The translations under genes and the position numbers were made by a program. The notes beneath the pieces are model-generated. The model saw only the letters and a list, made by a program, of their open reading frames with translations. It was not told the origin of the DNA and searched no databases. Positions 36,178 through 45,150 of a stretch of DNA of 64,000 bases are shown here, one piece after another. Source of the DNA: Alteromonas sp. CI.11.F.A3 (lineage in GTDB: Bacteria; Pseudomonadota; Gammaproteobacteria; Enterobacterales; Alteromonadaceae); the NCBI RefSeq assembly GCF_032925565.1, contig NZ_CP136708.1, forward strand, positions 4,030,001-4,094,000, given 5' to 3'. Position 1 is the stretch's first letter. Every line of letters begins with the position of its first letter.

Positions 36178-37938
36178 ATGCCTCTGTACCACGCCCCTAC
36201 TACCGATTTTCAGTTCTTACTTAAGGACTGGTTAGGCCTAGATGCCCACTATGAAAAATTGGGTATCAGCGATTTTGATAGCGAACTGGCCAACGAAATT
36301 ATTTCGCAAGGCGCTAAATTCGCCATTGACGTTGTAGCACCATTAAACCGTGAAGGTGATGAAGAAGGCTGTAAGCTGGAAGACGGAAAAATCACCACAC
36401 CGAAAGGCTTTGCCGACGCATATCAAGAGTATGTAGCAAATGGCTGGAACGCCATGTTAGGTACGGCTGAATACGATGGGCAGGAGTTGCCTTACACCAT
36501 GGCGGTGCCTGTACATGAAATGCTAAATGCCGCAAACCTAAGCTGGCGTTTGACCACCATGCTAACAGAAAGCGCAACGCTTGCTGTGACTAAGCATGCT
36601 AGCAAGGAATTAAAAGACAAGTATCTCGCTAAACTCATCAGCGGTGAGTGGACAGGTACAATGAACTTAACCGAACCTCACGCGGGCACCGATCTTAGTT
36701 TACTTAGCTCCAAAGCTGAACCTCAAGACGACGGTAGTTATAAAATTACCGGTAATAAAATATTTATTACCGCCGGTGACCAAGATTGGAGCAGCAATGT
36801 TATTCACTTGGTACTCGCTCGCTTACCCGATGCGCCTAAGGGCGTAAAAGGCATTAGCTTGTTTCTAGTGCCTAAACTAATGCTTGATGAAAATAACGAA
36901 CCAAGCACTGCAAACTCTCTATCTGTGGGCAGTATTGAACACAAGATGGGTATCAAGGCGAGCCCAACCTGTGTGATGAACTTTGACGACGCGACAGGCT
37001 GGTTAGTGGGTGAAGAAAACCAAGGCTTAGCCTGCATGTTCACCATGATGAACGACGCTCGTTTCCAAGTGGGTTTACAAGGCCTAGGAGCTGCAGAAGC
37101 TTCTTACCAAGGTGCGTTAACGTATGCCCGTGAGCGCGTTCAATCTCGTGCGCCGCAAGGTATTCAAAACCCTGAAGGCAAAGCCGACCCTATTGTATTT
37201 CAGCCTGATGTAGCCCGAATGCTACTTACGCAAAAATCACAAATTGAAGGTAGCCGCGCACTGTCTTTGCTATACGCAAAGTACATGGATATCGAAAAAT
37301 TAGGCACTGACGAAGAAAAAGAAAATGCAGATAAAGTGCTGCAGTTTCTTACGCCAATCTGCAAAGCCTACATGACAGATATGGGCCTTGAAACTACCAG
37401 TATCGGGGTGCAAGTTTTTGGTGGTCATGGATTTATCCGTGAGTGGGGCATGGAGCAATTGATGCGTGATGTTCGTATCGCCATGTTGTATGAAGGCACC
37501 AACGGTATTCAGGCATTAGACTTAATTGGCCGTAAATTAACCCGTGATGGCGGGCAAATGATGGAAGCTACTTATCAGGCGTTTGCTGAGCTAGTTGCTG
37601 ATATTAGCGATGCTGAAAGTAAAGGACTGGCGCAAGGCTTACTTGACGATTGGCGCGCATCATCGGCTGACTGCCTAGGTATGGATGGCACTACAGCAGC
37701 GGCGGCGGCAGCAGATTACTTAGCCTATTCTGCCTACTCGCTAATTGGTGTGCTGTGGTACAGCATGGCAGATAAAGCGGCGAGTACAGATAATGCTGTG
37801 CTAGCTTCTTCTAAGCAGAAAACCCGTGATTTCTACATGCAGCGTATATTGCCTCGTCGCAATGCGCATAAACAAGCGTATTCAGCAGGCTATGAAAGCA
37901 CGTTGGCCGTATCCGGCAGTGAGTTTGATTACATTTAA
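36178..37938 (+). CDS. Acyl-CoA dehydrogenase (about 590-residue type)
   Basis: FAD enzyme of fatty acid beta-oxidation. The ATG at 36178 follows GGGAG, giving 586 residues; an upstream TTG adds six. The family blocks MNLTEPHAGTDLSLLSS and FGGHGFIREWGMEQLMRDVRIAMLYEGTNGIQALDLIGRKL are present, with the likely catalytic Glu in LYEGTNG. The extra C-terminal domain of about 130 residues matches the longer FadE-like enzymes of marine bacteria. It is a single-gene unit with its own terminator. Confidence 0.93.
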   Translation: MPLYHAPTTDFQFLLKDWLGLDAHYEKLGISDFDSELANEIISQGAKFAIDVVAPLNREGDEEGCKLEDGKITTPKGFADAYQEYVANGWNAMLGTAEYDGQELPYTMAVPVHEMLNAANLSWRLTTMLTESATLAVTKHASKELKDKYLAKLISGEWTGTMNLTEPHAGTDLSLLSSKAEPQDDGSYKITGNKIFITAGDQDWSSNVIHLVLARLPDAPKGVKGISLFLVPKLMLDENNEPSTANSLSVGSIEHKMGIKASPTCVMNFDDATGWLVGEENQGLACMFTMMNDARFQVGLQGLGAAEASYQGALTYARERVQSRAPQGIQNPEGKADPIVFQPDVARMLLTQKSQIEGSRALSLLYAKYMDIEKLGTDEEKENADKVLQFLTPICKAYMTDMGLETTSIGVQVFGGHGFIREWGMEQLMRDVRIAMLYEGTNGIQALDLIGRKLTRDGGQMMEATYQAFAELVADISDAESKGLAQGLLDDWRASSADCLGMDGTTAAAAAADYLAYSAYSLIGVLWYSMADKAASTDNAVLASSKQKTRDFYMQRILPRRNAHKQAYSAGYESTLAVSGSEFDYI

Positions 37939-37954
37939 TCAAGCAGATAAAACT

Positions 37955-37982
37955 AAAAAACCGCCTGTATAGGCGGTTTTTT
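37955..37982 (+). terminator. Intrinsic terminator of the acyl-CoA dehydrogenase gene
   Basis: CCGCCT and AGGCGG around a GTAT loop, with an A run before and six T after. It probably also serves the convergent DUF3016 gene. Confidence 0.88.
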
Positions 37983-38025
37983 ATTCATATTGATATAGCA
38001 AATAACAGCTGGTCGCTAAACGTAA

Positions 38026-38559
38026 CTACTTATTAGCAACAAGGCTTTCTGCAAACGTATCGTTAAACCAATCTTCAATCATGTTCTTTTCGTAAACCAG
38101 ATTATCGCTGGGTAACCTACGATTAACGGTATTCATGAACATCATATCTTTAATCTTAACCTCTTCGCTCTTAAGCACTGTGCTGTCACCGCCTGTAAGT
38201 ACATATGAGAATGACATTCTAGGAATGTCTATTTCTTTAATGATCCTGACATCCGTAGCAGACTGCCCCATACCAACAAAAGATGCAGGCCACACCTGAC
38301 CGGCTAAATCCAAATCAGTAACGGTAATTGACAGTTTTTGATCGTCAGGAAGCTTTTCTGCTAATTCAGTAAAAAACTCATCGAGCTCTTTAAAAGTGCG
38401 TTCTCTAAAGCGAGTTCGAGATTCATTCGATGGCTTAACATCTCGGTAAGACTTTGGTTCTTCCCAGGTTACTTCAACCTGTGCCGCTTGCAGTACACCA
38501 GACATACCCACGCTGGCGAGCAAGAGCGCAGATACACTCGTTAACTTAGCTATTTTCAT
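38026..38559 (-). CDS. DUF3016 family periplasmic protein
   Basis: A 177-residue protein with a signal peptide (MKIAKLTSVSALLLASVGMSGVLQAA). The mature part VEVTWEEPKSYRDVKPSNESRTRFRERTFKELDEFF, then LSITVTDLDLAGQVWP and IPRMSFSYVL, matches the DUF3016 family of Alteromonas and Shewanella relatives. Function is unknown. It is a single gene convergent with the acyl-CoA dehydrogenase. Confidence 0.88.
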   Translation of the reverse strand: MKIAKLTSVSALLLASVGMSGVLQAAQVEVTWEEPKSYRDVKPSNESRTRFRERTFKELDEFFTELAEKLPDDQKLSITVTDLDLAGQVWPASFVGMGQSATDVRIIKEIDIPRMSFSYVLTGGDSTVLKSEEVKIKDMMFMNTVNRRLPSDNLVYEKNMIEDWFNDTFAESLVANK

Positions 38560-38826
38560 GTAACCCCCTACCTCGTTTCTAAAAACCCGGTATTAGTCAG
38601 CGACAAAAAACTGAGTAAGCGGGTAACGGCGCTTAGTGAAGCATGGCTTCAACTTATAGCAATGTTACTACTTTTATCACAACTATATGCTCAATAATAG
38701 CACAGGTAGCTGAACGTAGAATGAATGGCTTTATCTATATACAGGGTAATAGTGGGAAAGGATTGGAAGGTACGACGACAGAAACGAAGAAGAGACTAAT
38801 ACAAGAAACAACACCTTTAGCGCCAA

Positions 38827-38889
38827 TTATTTATCGGGCTCCAGTAGCTATTTATCGGGCTGCAGTAGCTATTTATCGGGCTGCAGTAG
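38827..38889 (-). repeat. Three tandem 21-base units, each ending in an in-frame stop
   Basis: Units at 38869-38889, 38848-38868 and 38827-38847, read on the minus strand, each encode LLQPDK or LLEPDK followed by a stop (TAG, TAG, TAA). Unit 1 is the natural end of the 121-residue gene; units 2 and 3 are extra copies directly after it. Units 1 and 2 are identical and unit 3 differs in two bases. Confidence 0.95.
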
Positions 38890-39234
38890 CTTAGATTGTT
38901 CTATCATTACGCACAACTGCTGGCGCTTGCCGCGGCTAAAATTTGGGTTTATATCGGTGGTTTCGCAATATGCGATATGAAAGCGCATGACCGTTGAACG
39001 ACTTGCCAGAATTCTTCGAAGGTAGTTTGCTTCGAATTCTTTTAAAGGCGCAAGCTGCGCCGCCGCTTGATCTTTTAACGCATCTAGCTCTCTTTGTTCA
39101 GGTAACTCAGAAATAGAAACAAACCAACCTGAGATGGTACTTTGTATATCTGAAAAAAAGTATTGAACAAAAGGCGATCGTAGCACAATCACCAATAATA
39201 CAATTTCGGCACAGATTACAAAGAAACGAAGCAT
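38869..39234 (-). CDS. Small unrecognised membrane-anchored protein with repeated C-terminus
   Basis: A 121-residue protein with one N-terminal hydrophobic segment (FVICAEIVLLVIVLRSPFVQYFF, about residues 4-26) and a helical soluble part with a C-rich end (AYCETTDINPNFSRGKRQQLCVMIEQ). The fold is not recognised. Its last six codons and stop are repeated twice more just downstream, in frame. No operon partner is present; the DUF3016 gene lies 310 bases further. Confidence 0.6.
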   Translation of the reverse strand: MLRFFVICAEIVLLVIVLRSPFVQYFFSDIQSTISGWFVSISELPEQRELDALKDQAAAQLAPLKEFEANYLRRILASRSTVMRFHIAYCETTDINPNFSRGKRQQLCVMIEQSKLLQPDK

Positions 39235-39474
39235 TTAAAATTATTCCACTACTATACTTAATTCAAACAACGCAGCTATCGTTAATTATTTTCAACAAAC
39301 ATTTTCGTCAAAAAAATCAAAAGGATAATTACTTGTATAATTTTCATTCGGTATTAAAAACTATTATCGCCATAGTAGTCAACTAGCATTAAGTAAAGAT
39401 AGATTGATAAAATCTAATTTCTGAACTTTCAGTATTGACTGAAAGATAAATAAAGCTGATCATTAGCCCTATCA

Positions 39475-39515
39475 TTGATCTATGTTAAACACGCTGAATT
39501 TTCAGCTGTTATAAT
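39475..39515 (+). promoter_or_regulatory. FNR-like class II promoter of ccoG
   Basis: TTGATCTATGTTAA (39475-39488) matches the first FNR half site perfectly and the second in 3 of 5 positions. A perfect TATAAT lies at 39510-39515, and no -35 is present. The implied start at 39522-39523 puts the FNR-like centre at about -41.5, exactly the class II position. The rest of the 321-base gap has no gene. Confidence 0.45.
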
Positions 39516-39555
39516 GCGCCGCGCAATACAAGAAGTTGGCTAAGGTTTTGAAAAA

Positions 39556-40989
39556 ATGAACGAACAAATTCCGGTTAAAAACGTTACTCCAGTTAAGGTG
39601 CATAAACCAGCATCAACCACTGAAGGGAAGCGATACGACTCGCGTAGTCGTATTTATGTTCGTGCGGTTAAAGGCCCTCTTGAAACATTCAGACGTTTTT
39701 TCGGTTTGTTTTTTCTCGCCATCTTTGCCGCTATTCCTTGGATAAGATTTAATGGCCAGCAGGCAGTGCTACTCGATATTGTCGAGCAGCGCTTCTCTAT
39801 CTTTGGGTTAACCTTATGGCCGCAAGATTTAACCTTGCTTGCCTATATCTTCATCGTGGGCGCATTCGCGCTGTTTTTCGTGACGACCTTTGCAGGTAGG
39901 GTGTGGTGCGGCTTCATGTGCCCTCAAACTACCTGGGTGTATATCTACACTTGGTTTGAAGAGAAGATAGAAGGCCCTAGAAATAAACGTATTAAGCTAG
40001 ACGCACGAAACATGGATGCGGATAAGTTTATTCGCAAAACCCTCAAACATACGGCTTGGGTGGCGGTTGCCCTACTTACCGCACTCACCTTTGTGGGGTA
40101 TTTCACCCCAATCGGCGCACTCTTTGTTGATTTTTTCACCTTTAACACAGGCTTCTGGGCCGCGTTTTCAGTGGTCTTTTTTGCAGTGTGCACATATGCC
40201 AATGCGGGTTACATGCGAGAAATCATGTGTACCCATATTTGCCCTTATGCCCGTTTTCAATCGGCCATGTTCGACAAAGACACCTTTACCGTCTCTTACG
40301 ATGCCAAACGAGGCGAACAGCGAGGCCCTCGTCCTCGTAAGCTTAGCCATGAACAGGTGCATGAAAAAGGCCTGGGTGACTGTATTGACTGTAACCTCTG
40401 TGTGCAGGTTTGCCCCACCGGCATCGATATTCGAAACGGTTTGCAATATGAATGCATTAACTGCGGTGCGTGCGTAGATGCCTGTAACGGCGTAATGGAT
40501 AAAATGGGTTACCCCAAAGGGCTTATAAGCTTTACGTCGGAAGAAGAGCTAGCGGGGGGTAAAACACACATCGTGCGGCCTAAGCTAATTGGCTACCTTA
40601 TCGTGCTTATTGTCATGACAGGATTATTGGTTGCCGACATTGTAACCCGCGTGCCCTTAGAAATTGATATTATTCGCGACCGTAACTCGTTATACCGTGA
40701 AACGAATGAAGGGTTAATTGAGAACGTTTATACCGTTAAAGTATTAAACAAATCTCAGCAAACTCATACCTATACCATTTCGGTACAAGGGCTGCCTGAA
40801 TACACCTTTATTGGCAATAAAGAAGTGACTGTGCAAGGTGGTGAGGTTTATAGCACACCGATTTCGGTTGCAACCGACCCGTATAATCTGGAAGATGTGG
40901 TAACAGACATTCAATTCACCGTTACCACTACCACCGATTCAGGTGAAAACGTTACGGTTAATGAGCCAACCAAATTCCTTTATCGATGA
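39556..40989 (+). CDS. ccoG: CcoG/FixG-type cbb3 oxidase maturation protein
   Basis: A 477-residue membrane 4Fe-4S protein. It takes part in copper handling for assembly of cbb3-type cytochrome c oxidase. Four to five membrane helices are visible, and conserved Trp/Cys motifs occur in WCGFMCPQTTW. A bacterial ferredoxin domain has the two clusters CIDCNLCVQVCPTG and CINCGACVDACN. A C-terminal Ig-like domain (about 360-477) ends the protein. The cco operon is not adjacent. The gene overlaps srkA by 4 bases. Confidence 0.92.
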   Translation: MNEQIPVKNVTPVKVHKPASTTEGKRYDSRSRIYVRAVKGPLETFRRFFGLFFLAIFAAIPWIRFNGQQAVLLDIVEQRFSIFGLTLWPQDLTLLAYIFIVGAFALFFVTTFAGRVWCGFMCPQTTWVYIYTWFEEKIEGPRNKRIKLDARNMDADKFIRKTLKHTAWVAVALLTALTFVGYFTPIGALFVDFFTFNTGFWAAFSVVFFAVCTYANAGYMREIMCTHICPYARFQSAMFDKDTFTVSYDAKRGEQRGPRPRKLSHEQVHEKGLGDCIDCNLCVQVCPTGIDIRNGLQYECINCGACVDACNGVMDKMGYPKGLISFTSEEELAGGKTHIVRPKLIGYLIVLIVMTGLLVADIVTRVPLEIDIIRDRNSLYRETNEGLIENVYTVKVLNKSQQTHTYTISVQGLPEYTFIGNKEVTVQGGEVYSTPISVATDPYNLEDVVTDIQFTVTTTTDSGENVTVNEPTKFLYR

Positions 40990-41957
40990 AAGACTTTTCG
41001 TTTTCTGGATTAGATCCAGACACTATATTAGATGCCCTGGAAACTCAGGGCATTTTTCTTCAAAGCGGCTTACTCGCTCTCAATAGTTATGAGAACCGGG
41101 TTTACCAATTTCAAGCCGATGATAATAAACGTTACGTGGTTAAGTTTTATCGCCCTGCCCGTTGGACAGACGCGCAAATTTTGGAAGAACACAGCTTCGC
41201 CCAAGAACTTGCTGATAACGAAATTCCGATTGTTGCGCCCTTAGCGCTAAACGGAAAAACCCTTCACCACCATGGCGATTATCGCTTTACGGTTTTTCCT
41301 TCTGTGGGTGGGCGCCAGTTTGAGAACGATAACTTAGATCAGCTGGAATGGATGGGCCGCTTTATTGGCCGTATTCACCGCGTATCTCAATCGAAAACCT
41401 TTAAACAGCGCCCAGATATCGATACCCAAAGCTATTTAGATGAACCTCGTCAGGTTCTTGAGAACAGCACCTTGCTTCCAGATCATCTCAAAACAGCCTT
41501 CTTTGCTATTTTGAACCCTGTTATCAGTGCCGCTTCCTCTGCTTATAAAGCCACCGACATTATTCGATTGCACGGCGATTGCCATCCTGGAAATATTCTA
41601 TGGCGAGATGGTCCTACCTTTGTTGATTTAGATGATTGTCGGATGGGCCCTGCTATCCAAGATTTATGGATGATGTTAAGTGGCGACAGACAGCAACAAC
41701 TATTGCAACTTGATACGTTGATTGAAGCCTATGAAGAATTTCAGCCATTTAATACTAATCAACTTGCGTTAATAGAACCCCTTCGCGCCATGCGTATGGT
41801 GCACTATATGGCATGGCTGTCTCGCCGCTGGGAAGATCCAGCCTTCCCTCGCGCCTTTCCATGGTTTGCCGACGATAAATACTGGGAAGGTCAAATTCTT
41901 GCGCTAAAAGAGCAACTCTCTGCCATGCAAGAAGCGCCCTTGAAGCTCGGATATTAG
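40986..41957 (+). CDS. srkA: Stress response kinase A (SrkA/YihE), serine/threonine kinase-like
   Basis: A 323-residue aminoglycoside-phosphotransferase-fold kinase. The catalytic loop RLHGDCHPGNILW and metal loop FVDLDDCRMGPAIQDLW match YihE/SrkA (Escherichia coli 328 residues), which protects cells during envelope and oxidative stress. The ATG overlaps the ccoG TGA, implying coupling. The pairing with ccoG rather than dsbA is noteworthy, since srkA is commonly beside dsbA; here a dsbA-type gene follows 2.4 kb later beyond btuB. Confidence 0.92.
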   Translation: MKDFSFSGLDPDTILDALETQGIFLQSGLLALNSYENRVYQFQADDNKRYVVKFYRPARWTDAQILEEHSFAQELADNEIPIVAPLALNGKTLHHHGDYRFTVFPSVGGRQFENDNLDQLEWMGRFIGRIHRVSQSKTFKQRPDIDTQSYLDEPRQVLENSTLLPDHLKTAFFAILNPVISAASSAYKATDIIRLHGDCHPGNILWRDGPTFVDLDDCRMGPAIQDLWMMLSGDRQQQLLQLDTLIEAYEEFQPFNTNQLALIEPLRAMRMVHYMAWLSRRWEDPAFPRAFPWFADDKYWEGQILALKEQLSAMQEAPLKLGY

Positions 41958-42015
41958 CCCGCTAAACCTGAACACACTCGCTATTTATTAGGCACTTAAG
42001 CTATACTCCTTCGCG

Positions 42016-42256
42016 CTTAGGTGCCCATCTATGGGTTAAACGGGAAATCAGTGAAATCTGATGCTGCCCCCGCAACGGTAAACTCAGTGTGAACACACAC
42101 ATTCTCCTTAACACGCCACTGTGTCATCGCTATTAATGTCGCGACATGGGAAGGCAGAGAAACCATACACAGTATTGGTGAGTGAGCCCGGATACCGGCC
42201 TAGCTTCACGGCAGTTATTCTGCTTACATTCACCCTTGTACTCGGGCGGAGTACAT
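42016..42256 (+). ncRNA. Cobalamin (adenosylcobalamin) riboswitch in the btuB leader
   Basis: The region has the hallmark pieces: AGGTGCCC and GGGTTAAACGGGAA at the start, CTGATGCTGCCCCCGCAACGGTAA, the B12-box piece GCCACTGTG near 42115, GGGAAGGC, and GTGAGCCCGGATACC. A short hairpin (GTACTC/GAGTAC, 42237-42255) follows, 14 bases before the btuB ATG, and may be the expression platform. Cobalamin binding would lower btuB expression. Confidence 0.93.
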
Positions 42257-42269
42257 AGCGAGAAATACA

Positions 42270-44195
42270 ATGAAATTTCAAACACACTTTACCTGCACTG
42301 CAGTTTACGCTGCCGTGGCAACACTGCTGTCTGCACCTGTTTTAGCGCAAACTCCTGATACCATAGAAACACTTACCGTTACTGGCACCCGTTTACCTGT
42401 ACAAATAGCTAAGCTGCCTGCATCGGTAAGCGTATTAACCGAGCAAGATATTCAAGCCTCTGGCGCTGTACAACTTACCGATTTAATTCGTGGCCTACCT
42501 GGCGTAAGCCTTTCCCAATCTGGTAGCCCAGGCGGCCTTACCGAAGTTCGTGTTCGAGGCAGCGAAAGTAACCACTTACTCGTGCTTATTGATGGCGTGG
42601 TGTCTAACGATATTGGCCAAGGAAGCTTGATAGACTTGGCCCACTTAACCTCGGCTAACGTGGTACGTATAGAGCTACTACGTGGCCCGCAAAGTGCCTT
42701 ATGGGGCAGTGGTGCAATTGGTGGTGTATTGAGTATCACCACCAAAGCAGGTGAAGGAGCCAGTGCAAAACCAAGCATTAATTTAAGTGCGGGAATAGGC
42801 ACACAAGGTACTTACCAAGGCAGCATTAATGCCGCCACGCAAAATGGCGATGTGGCTGTACGCACCTATGCCAATTACCTAAAAACAGATGGCGATAACA
42901 TTTCCCGCGTGGGTAATGAAGATGACGGTTATGACAACATGACCGCAGGCATCAACGTTGATTACGCAATGGCTGATGCACACACGTTAAGTGCGAAATT
43001 TCGCAGCACCCAATACGAAAATGATTACGATGGTACTGATTATGTAACGACTGGCCTGCCAGCTGATGCCGACAATGTGACTGAGGGTAGCCAACTTAGT
43101 ACTAAACTAGCTTGGCGCTACGCGCCAGATGCATCGGCCTATGCGTCTACCGTGTCTTTCGATTACCGAAAAGACGACAATGACAATACCACATCAGGTG
43201 CCGATGCAGGTGGTACCACGGGTGAGCGCTTAGCCCTAAATTGGACAAGCTTTTACCAATTTGATAACTGGCAAGTAGCGGGTGGTGCTGAATACTTACA
43301 ACGTTTGTTTGAACAACGTGGCCCTGTTGTATTTGGCGATCCGAATCAAAAACAGCACGACAATACGACCAGCTTATTTGGTGAAGCCACTGGTGACCTC
43401 GTTGATAACGTTTTTGCGACTTTAAGCGCACGGTTCGACAACAACAGTGAATTTGATGACGCCGTTAGTTATCGCGCAGGCCTAACGTGGCAAGTATCAA
43501 AAACCTATGCGCTATTTTCAAGCTACGGTAAGGCGATTAAAACCCCAACCTTTACTGAGAGATTTGGCTATTTCCCAGATAGCTTTATTGGTAACCCAGA
43601 CTTAACGCCCGAAGAGAGTGAAGAGTGGGAAGTTGGCGTAAAAGCAAATTGGAATTCGGTTACCGCACAAATGAGTGCTTATAGCGCCCAACTTGAAGAC
43701 GAAATTAATGGCTTCGTTTATGACGCCACCCAAGGCGTGTACACCGCTGCCAATGTAGATGGTGAAAGTAGCCGTGATGGCGTAGACGTTGAAGTAACTT
43801 GGCTTAGCGATTTAGCGAAGGTGTCGGCGTCTTATAGCTATTTAGACGCTGACCAAACCAGTTTTGGCATTGCCAGCACAGAGCTTCGCCGTGCACGTCA
43901 TCAAGGCGCATTGTCGGTATTGTCTGATTTAGGTACCGAGAAATTTAGCCTTTATGCAAAATTGGCCTATACCGGCACCCATTACGATACTTACTTCCCT
44001 CCCTACCCTGCTAATGCAGAAACCTTAGGGTTGTCAGCTTATATCCTAGCGTCAGTTAACCTTGGCTATCAAGTTTCTGAAAAGTGGGCATTATCATTAA
44101 AAGTGAATAACCTTTTTGATACTGACTACGAGGATATCGTGGGCTATGCAGGACAAGAACGACGTGCATTGCTATCGGTGAGCTACAGCTACTAG
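42270..44195 (+). CDS. btuB: TonB-dependent vitamin B12 receptor BtuB
   Basis: Outer-membrane receptor for cobalamins. The 641-residue protein has a signal peptide cut near PVLAQ, a TonB box (ETLTVTGTRLP) and a plug domain. The plug has the family patterns IRGLPGVSLSQSGSPGGLTEVRVRG and LLRGPQSALWGSGAIGGVL. A 22-strand barrel ends with an aromatic residue (LLSVSYSY). The riboswitch directly upstream supports the substrate. The transporter genes btuCDF are not in the window. Confidence 0.93.
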   Translation: MKFQTHFTCTAVYAAVATLLSAPVLAQTPDTIETLTVTGTRLPVQIAKLPASVSVLTEQDIQASGAVQLTDLIRGLPGVSLSQSGSPGGLTEVRVRGSESNHLLVLIDGVVSNDIGQGSLIDLAHLTSANVVRIELLRGPQSALWGSGAIGGVLSITTKAGEGASAKPSINLSAGIGTQGTYQGSINAATQNGDVAVRTYANYLKTDGDNISRVGNEDDGYDNMTAGINVDYAMADAHTLSAKFRSTQYENDYDGTDYVTTGLPADADNVTEGSQLSTKLAWRYAPDASAYASTVSFDYRKDDNDNTTSGADAGGTTGERLALNWTSFYQFDNWQVAGGAEYLQRLFEQRGPVVFGDPNQKQHDNTTSLFGEATGDLVDNVFATLSARFDNNSEFDDAVSYRAGLTWQVSKTYALFSSYGKAIKTPTFTERFGYFPDSFIGNPDLTPEESEEWEVGVKANWNSVTAQMSAYSAQLEDEINGFVYDATQGVYTAANVDGESSRDGVDVEVTWLSDLAKVSASYSYLDADQTSFGIASTELRRARHQGALSVLSDLGTEKFSLYAKLAYTGTHYDTYFPPYPANAETLGLSAYILASVNLGYQVSEKWALSLKVNNLFDTDYEDIVGYAGQERRALLSVSYSY

Positions 44196-44240
44196 TAATA
44201 CCTATTCCGTCACTTTTTAAACTCAAATAGTGACACTTTA

Positions 44241-44267
44241 TTCGCTTCTTCGGCACGAAGAAGCGAA
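44241..44267 (+). terminator. Hairpin after btuB, probable terminator
   Basis: Perfect 12-base arms TTCGCTTCTTCG and CGAAGAAGCGAA around a GCA loop. The following T tract (ACTTTCC) is short. Confidence 0.6.
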
Positions 44268-44395
44268 ACTTTCCTCTCAGATATCATCCATTCGTTGCAT
44301 TTTTCCGCTCGCTTGTCGCGTAAACTAGTGCCCAATAAAAGCCTGTGGTAACCTCAGCATTGATAGATAGATTTGAAATCAAAGGATTCAATTAC

Positions 44396-45028
44396 ATGAA
44401 GAAGTTTGCAGTATTGTTTGTAATGGCAATGCTTTTGCCATTAACCGCATGTGCCCAAGAAGGTACAGCTAAATGGAAAGAAGGTACCCATTACACGGTA
44501 TTAGATGAAGAAGCGACTATAAAGCCAGTTATCACAGAATACTTCTCTTTCTGGTGCCCACATTGCTTCCAATTTGAGCCAATCGTAAAACAAATTAAAG
44601 AGAAGAAAGGCGAGAACACTAAGTTTGAAAAGGTGCATGTTAACTTTATGCGCTTTACCGGCCCTGACGTTCAAGATGCCGCGACGCATGCCATGTTAAT
44701 TGCCCGTGCAATGAAACAAGAAGATGCAATGAACACCGCTATCTTCAACTACATTCATAAGCAACGCGCAACCATTACCAACCTTAAAGATTTGCGTAAC
44801 ATCTTTGTGGTAAACGGTGTTGATGGCGCTGAGTTTGATAAGTTAGCCACCAGCTTTGGCGTAAACAATATGATTCGTAAGAACCAGCAGCTTATCGATA
44901 AGAACCGAGACTACCTTTCAGGTGTACCAAGTTTTGTGATTAATGGTAAATATCAGCCTAAGTTTACTGCTGAAATGACCTTTGACGATATTGCTGATTT
45001 GATTGTTTGGTTATCTGAGCAAAAATAG
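44396..45028 (+). CDS. dsbA: Thiol:disulfide interchange protein DsbA-type
   Basis: Periplasmic oxidase that forms disulfide bonds. The ATG at 44396 follows AAAGGA, giving 210 residues. The active site is CPHC (C54-C57) in EYFSFWCPHCFQFEP, and the cis-proline is in GVPSFVING. The signal peptide ends MAMLLPLTACAQE, which can be read either as a normal cut after ACA or as a lipobox LTAC with Cys19. No dsbB is adjacent. The fold is typical; the anchoring mode is uncertain. Confidence 0.92.
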   Translation: MKKFAVLFVMAMLLPLTACAQEGTAKWKEGTHYTVLDEEATIKPVITEYFSFWCPHCFQFEPIVKQIKEKKGENTKFEKVHVNFMRFTGPDVQDAATHAMLIARAMKQEDAMNTAIFNYIHKQRATITNLKDLRNIFVVNGVDGAEFDKLATSFGVNNMIRKNQQLIDKNRDYLSGVPSFVINGKYQPKFTAEMTFDDIADLIVWLSEQK

Positions 45029-45150
45029 TTACTTACATAATTGAAGTAGGCTGCAACATTTCTACTTCAGCACATGATTGAATGGGCCATAGTGGTTAAC
45101 GCTAAGGCCCATTTTCATTTTTTCAATCCGTAAAAAAGCCGGAGCTATTC

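Noticed and set aside
38643..38894. 83-codon plus-strand frame with a repeated AIYRAAV-type tail
   Set aside because: The repetitive tail is the reverse strand of the 21-base repeat at the end of the minus-strand gene at 38869-39234. It has no convincing family or ribosome site and overlaps that better-supported gene.
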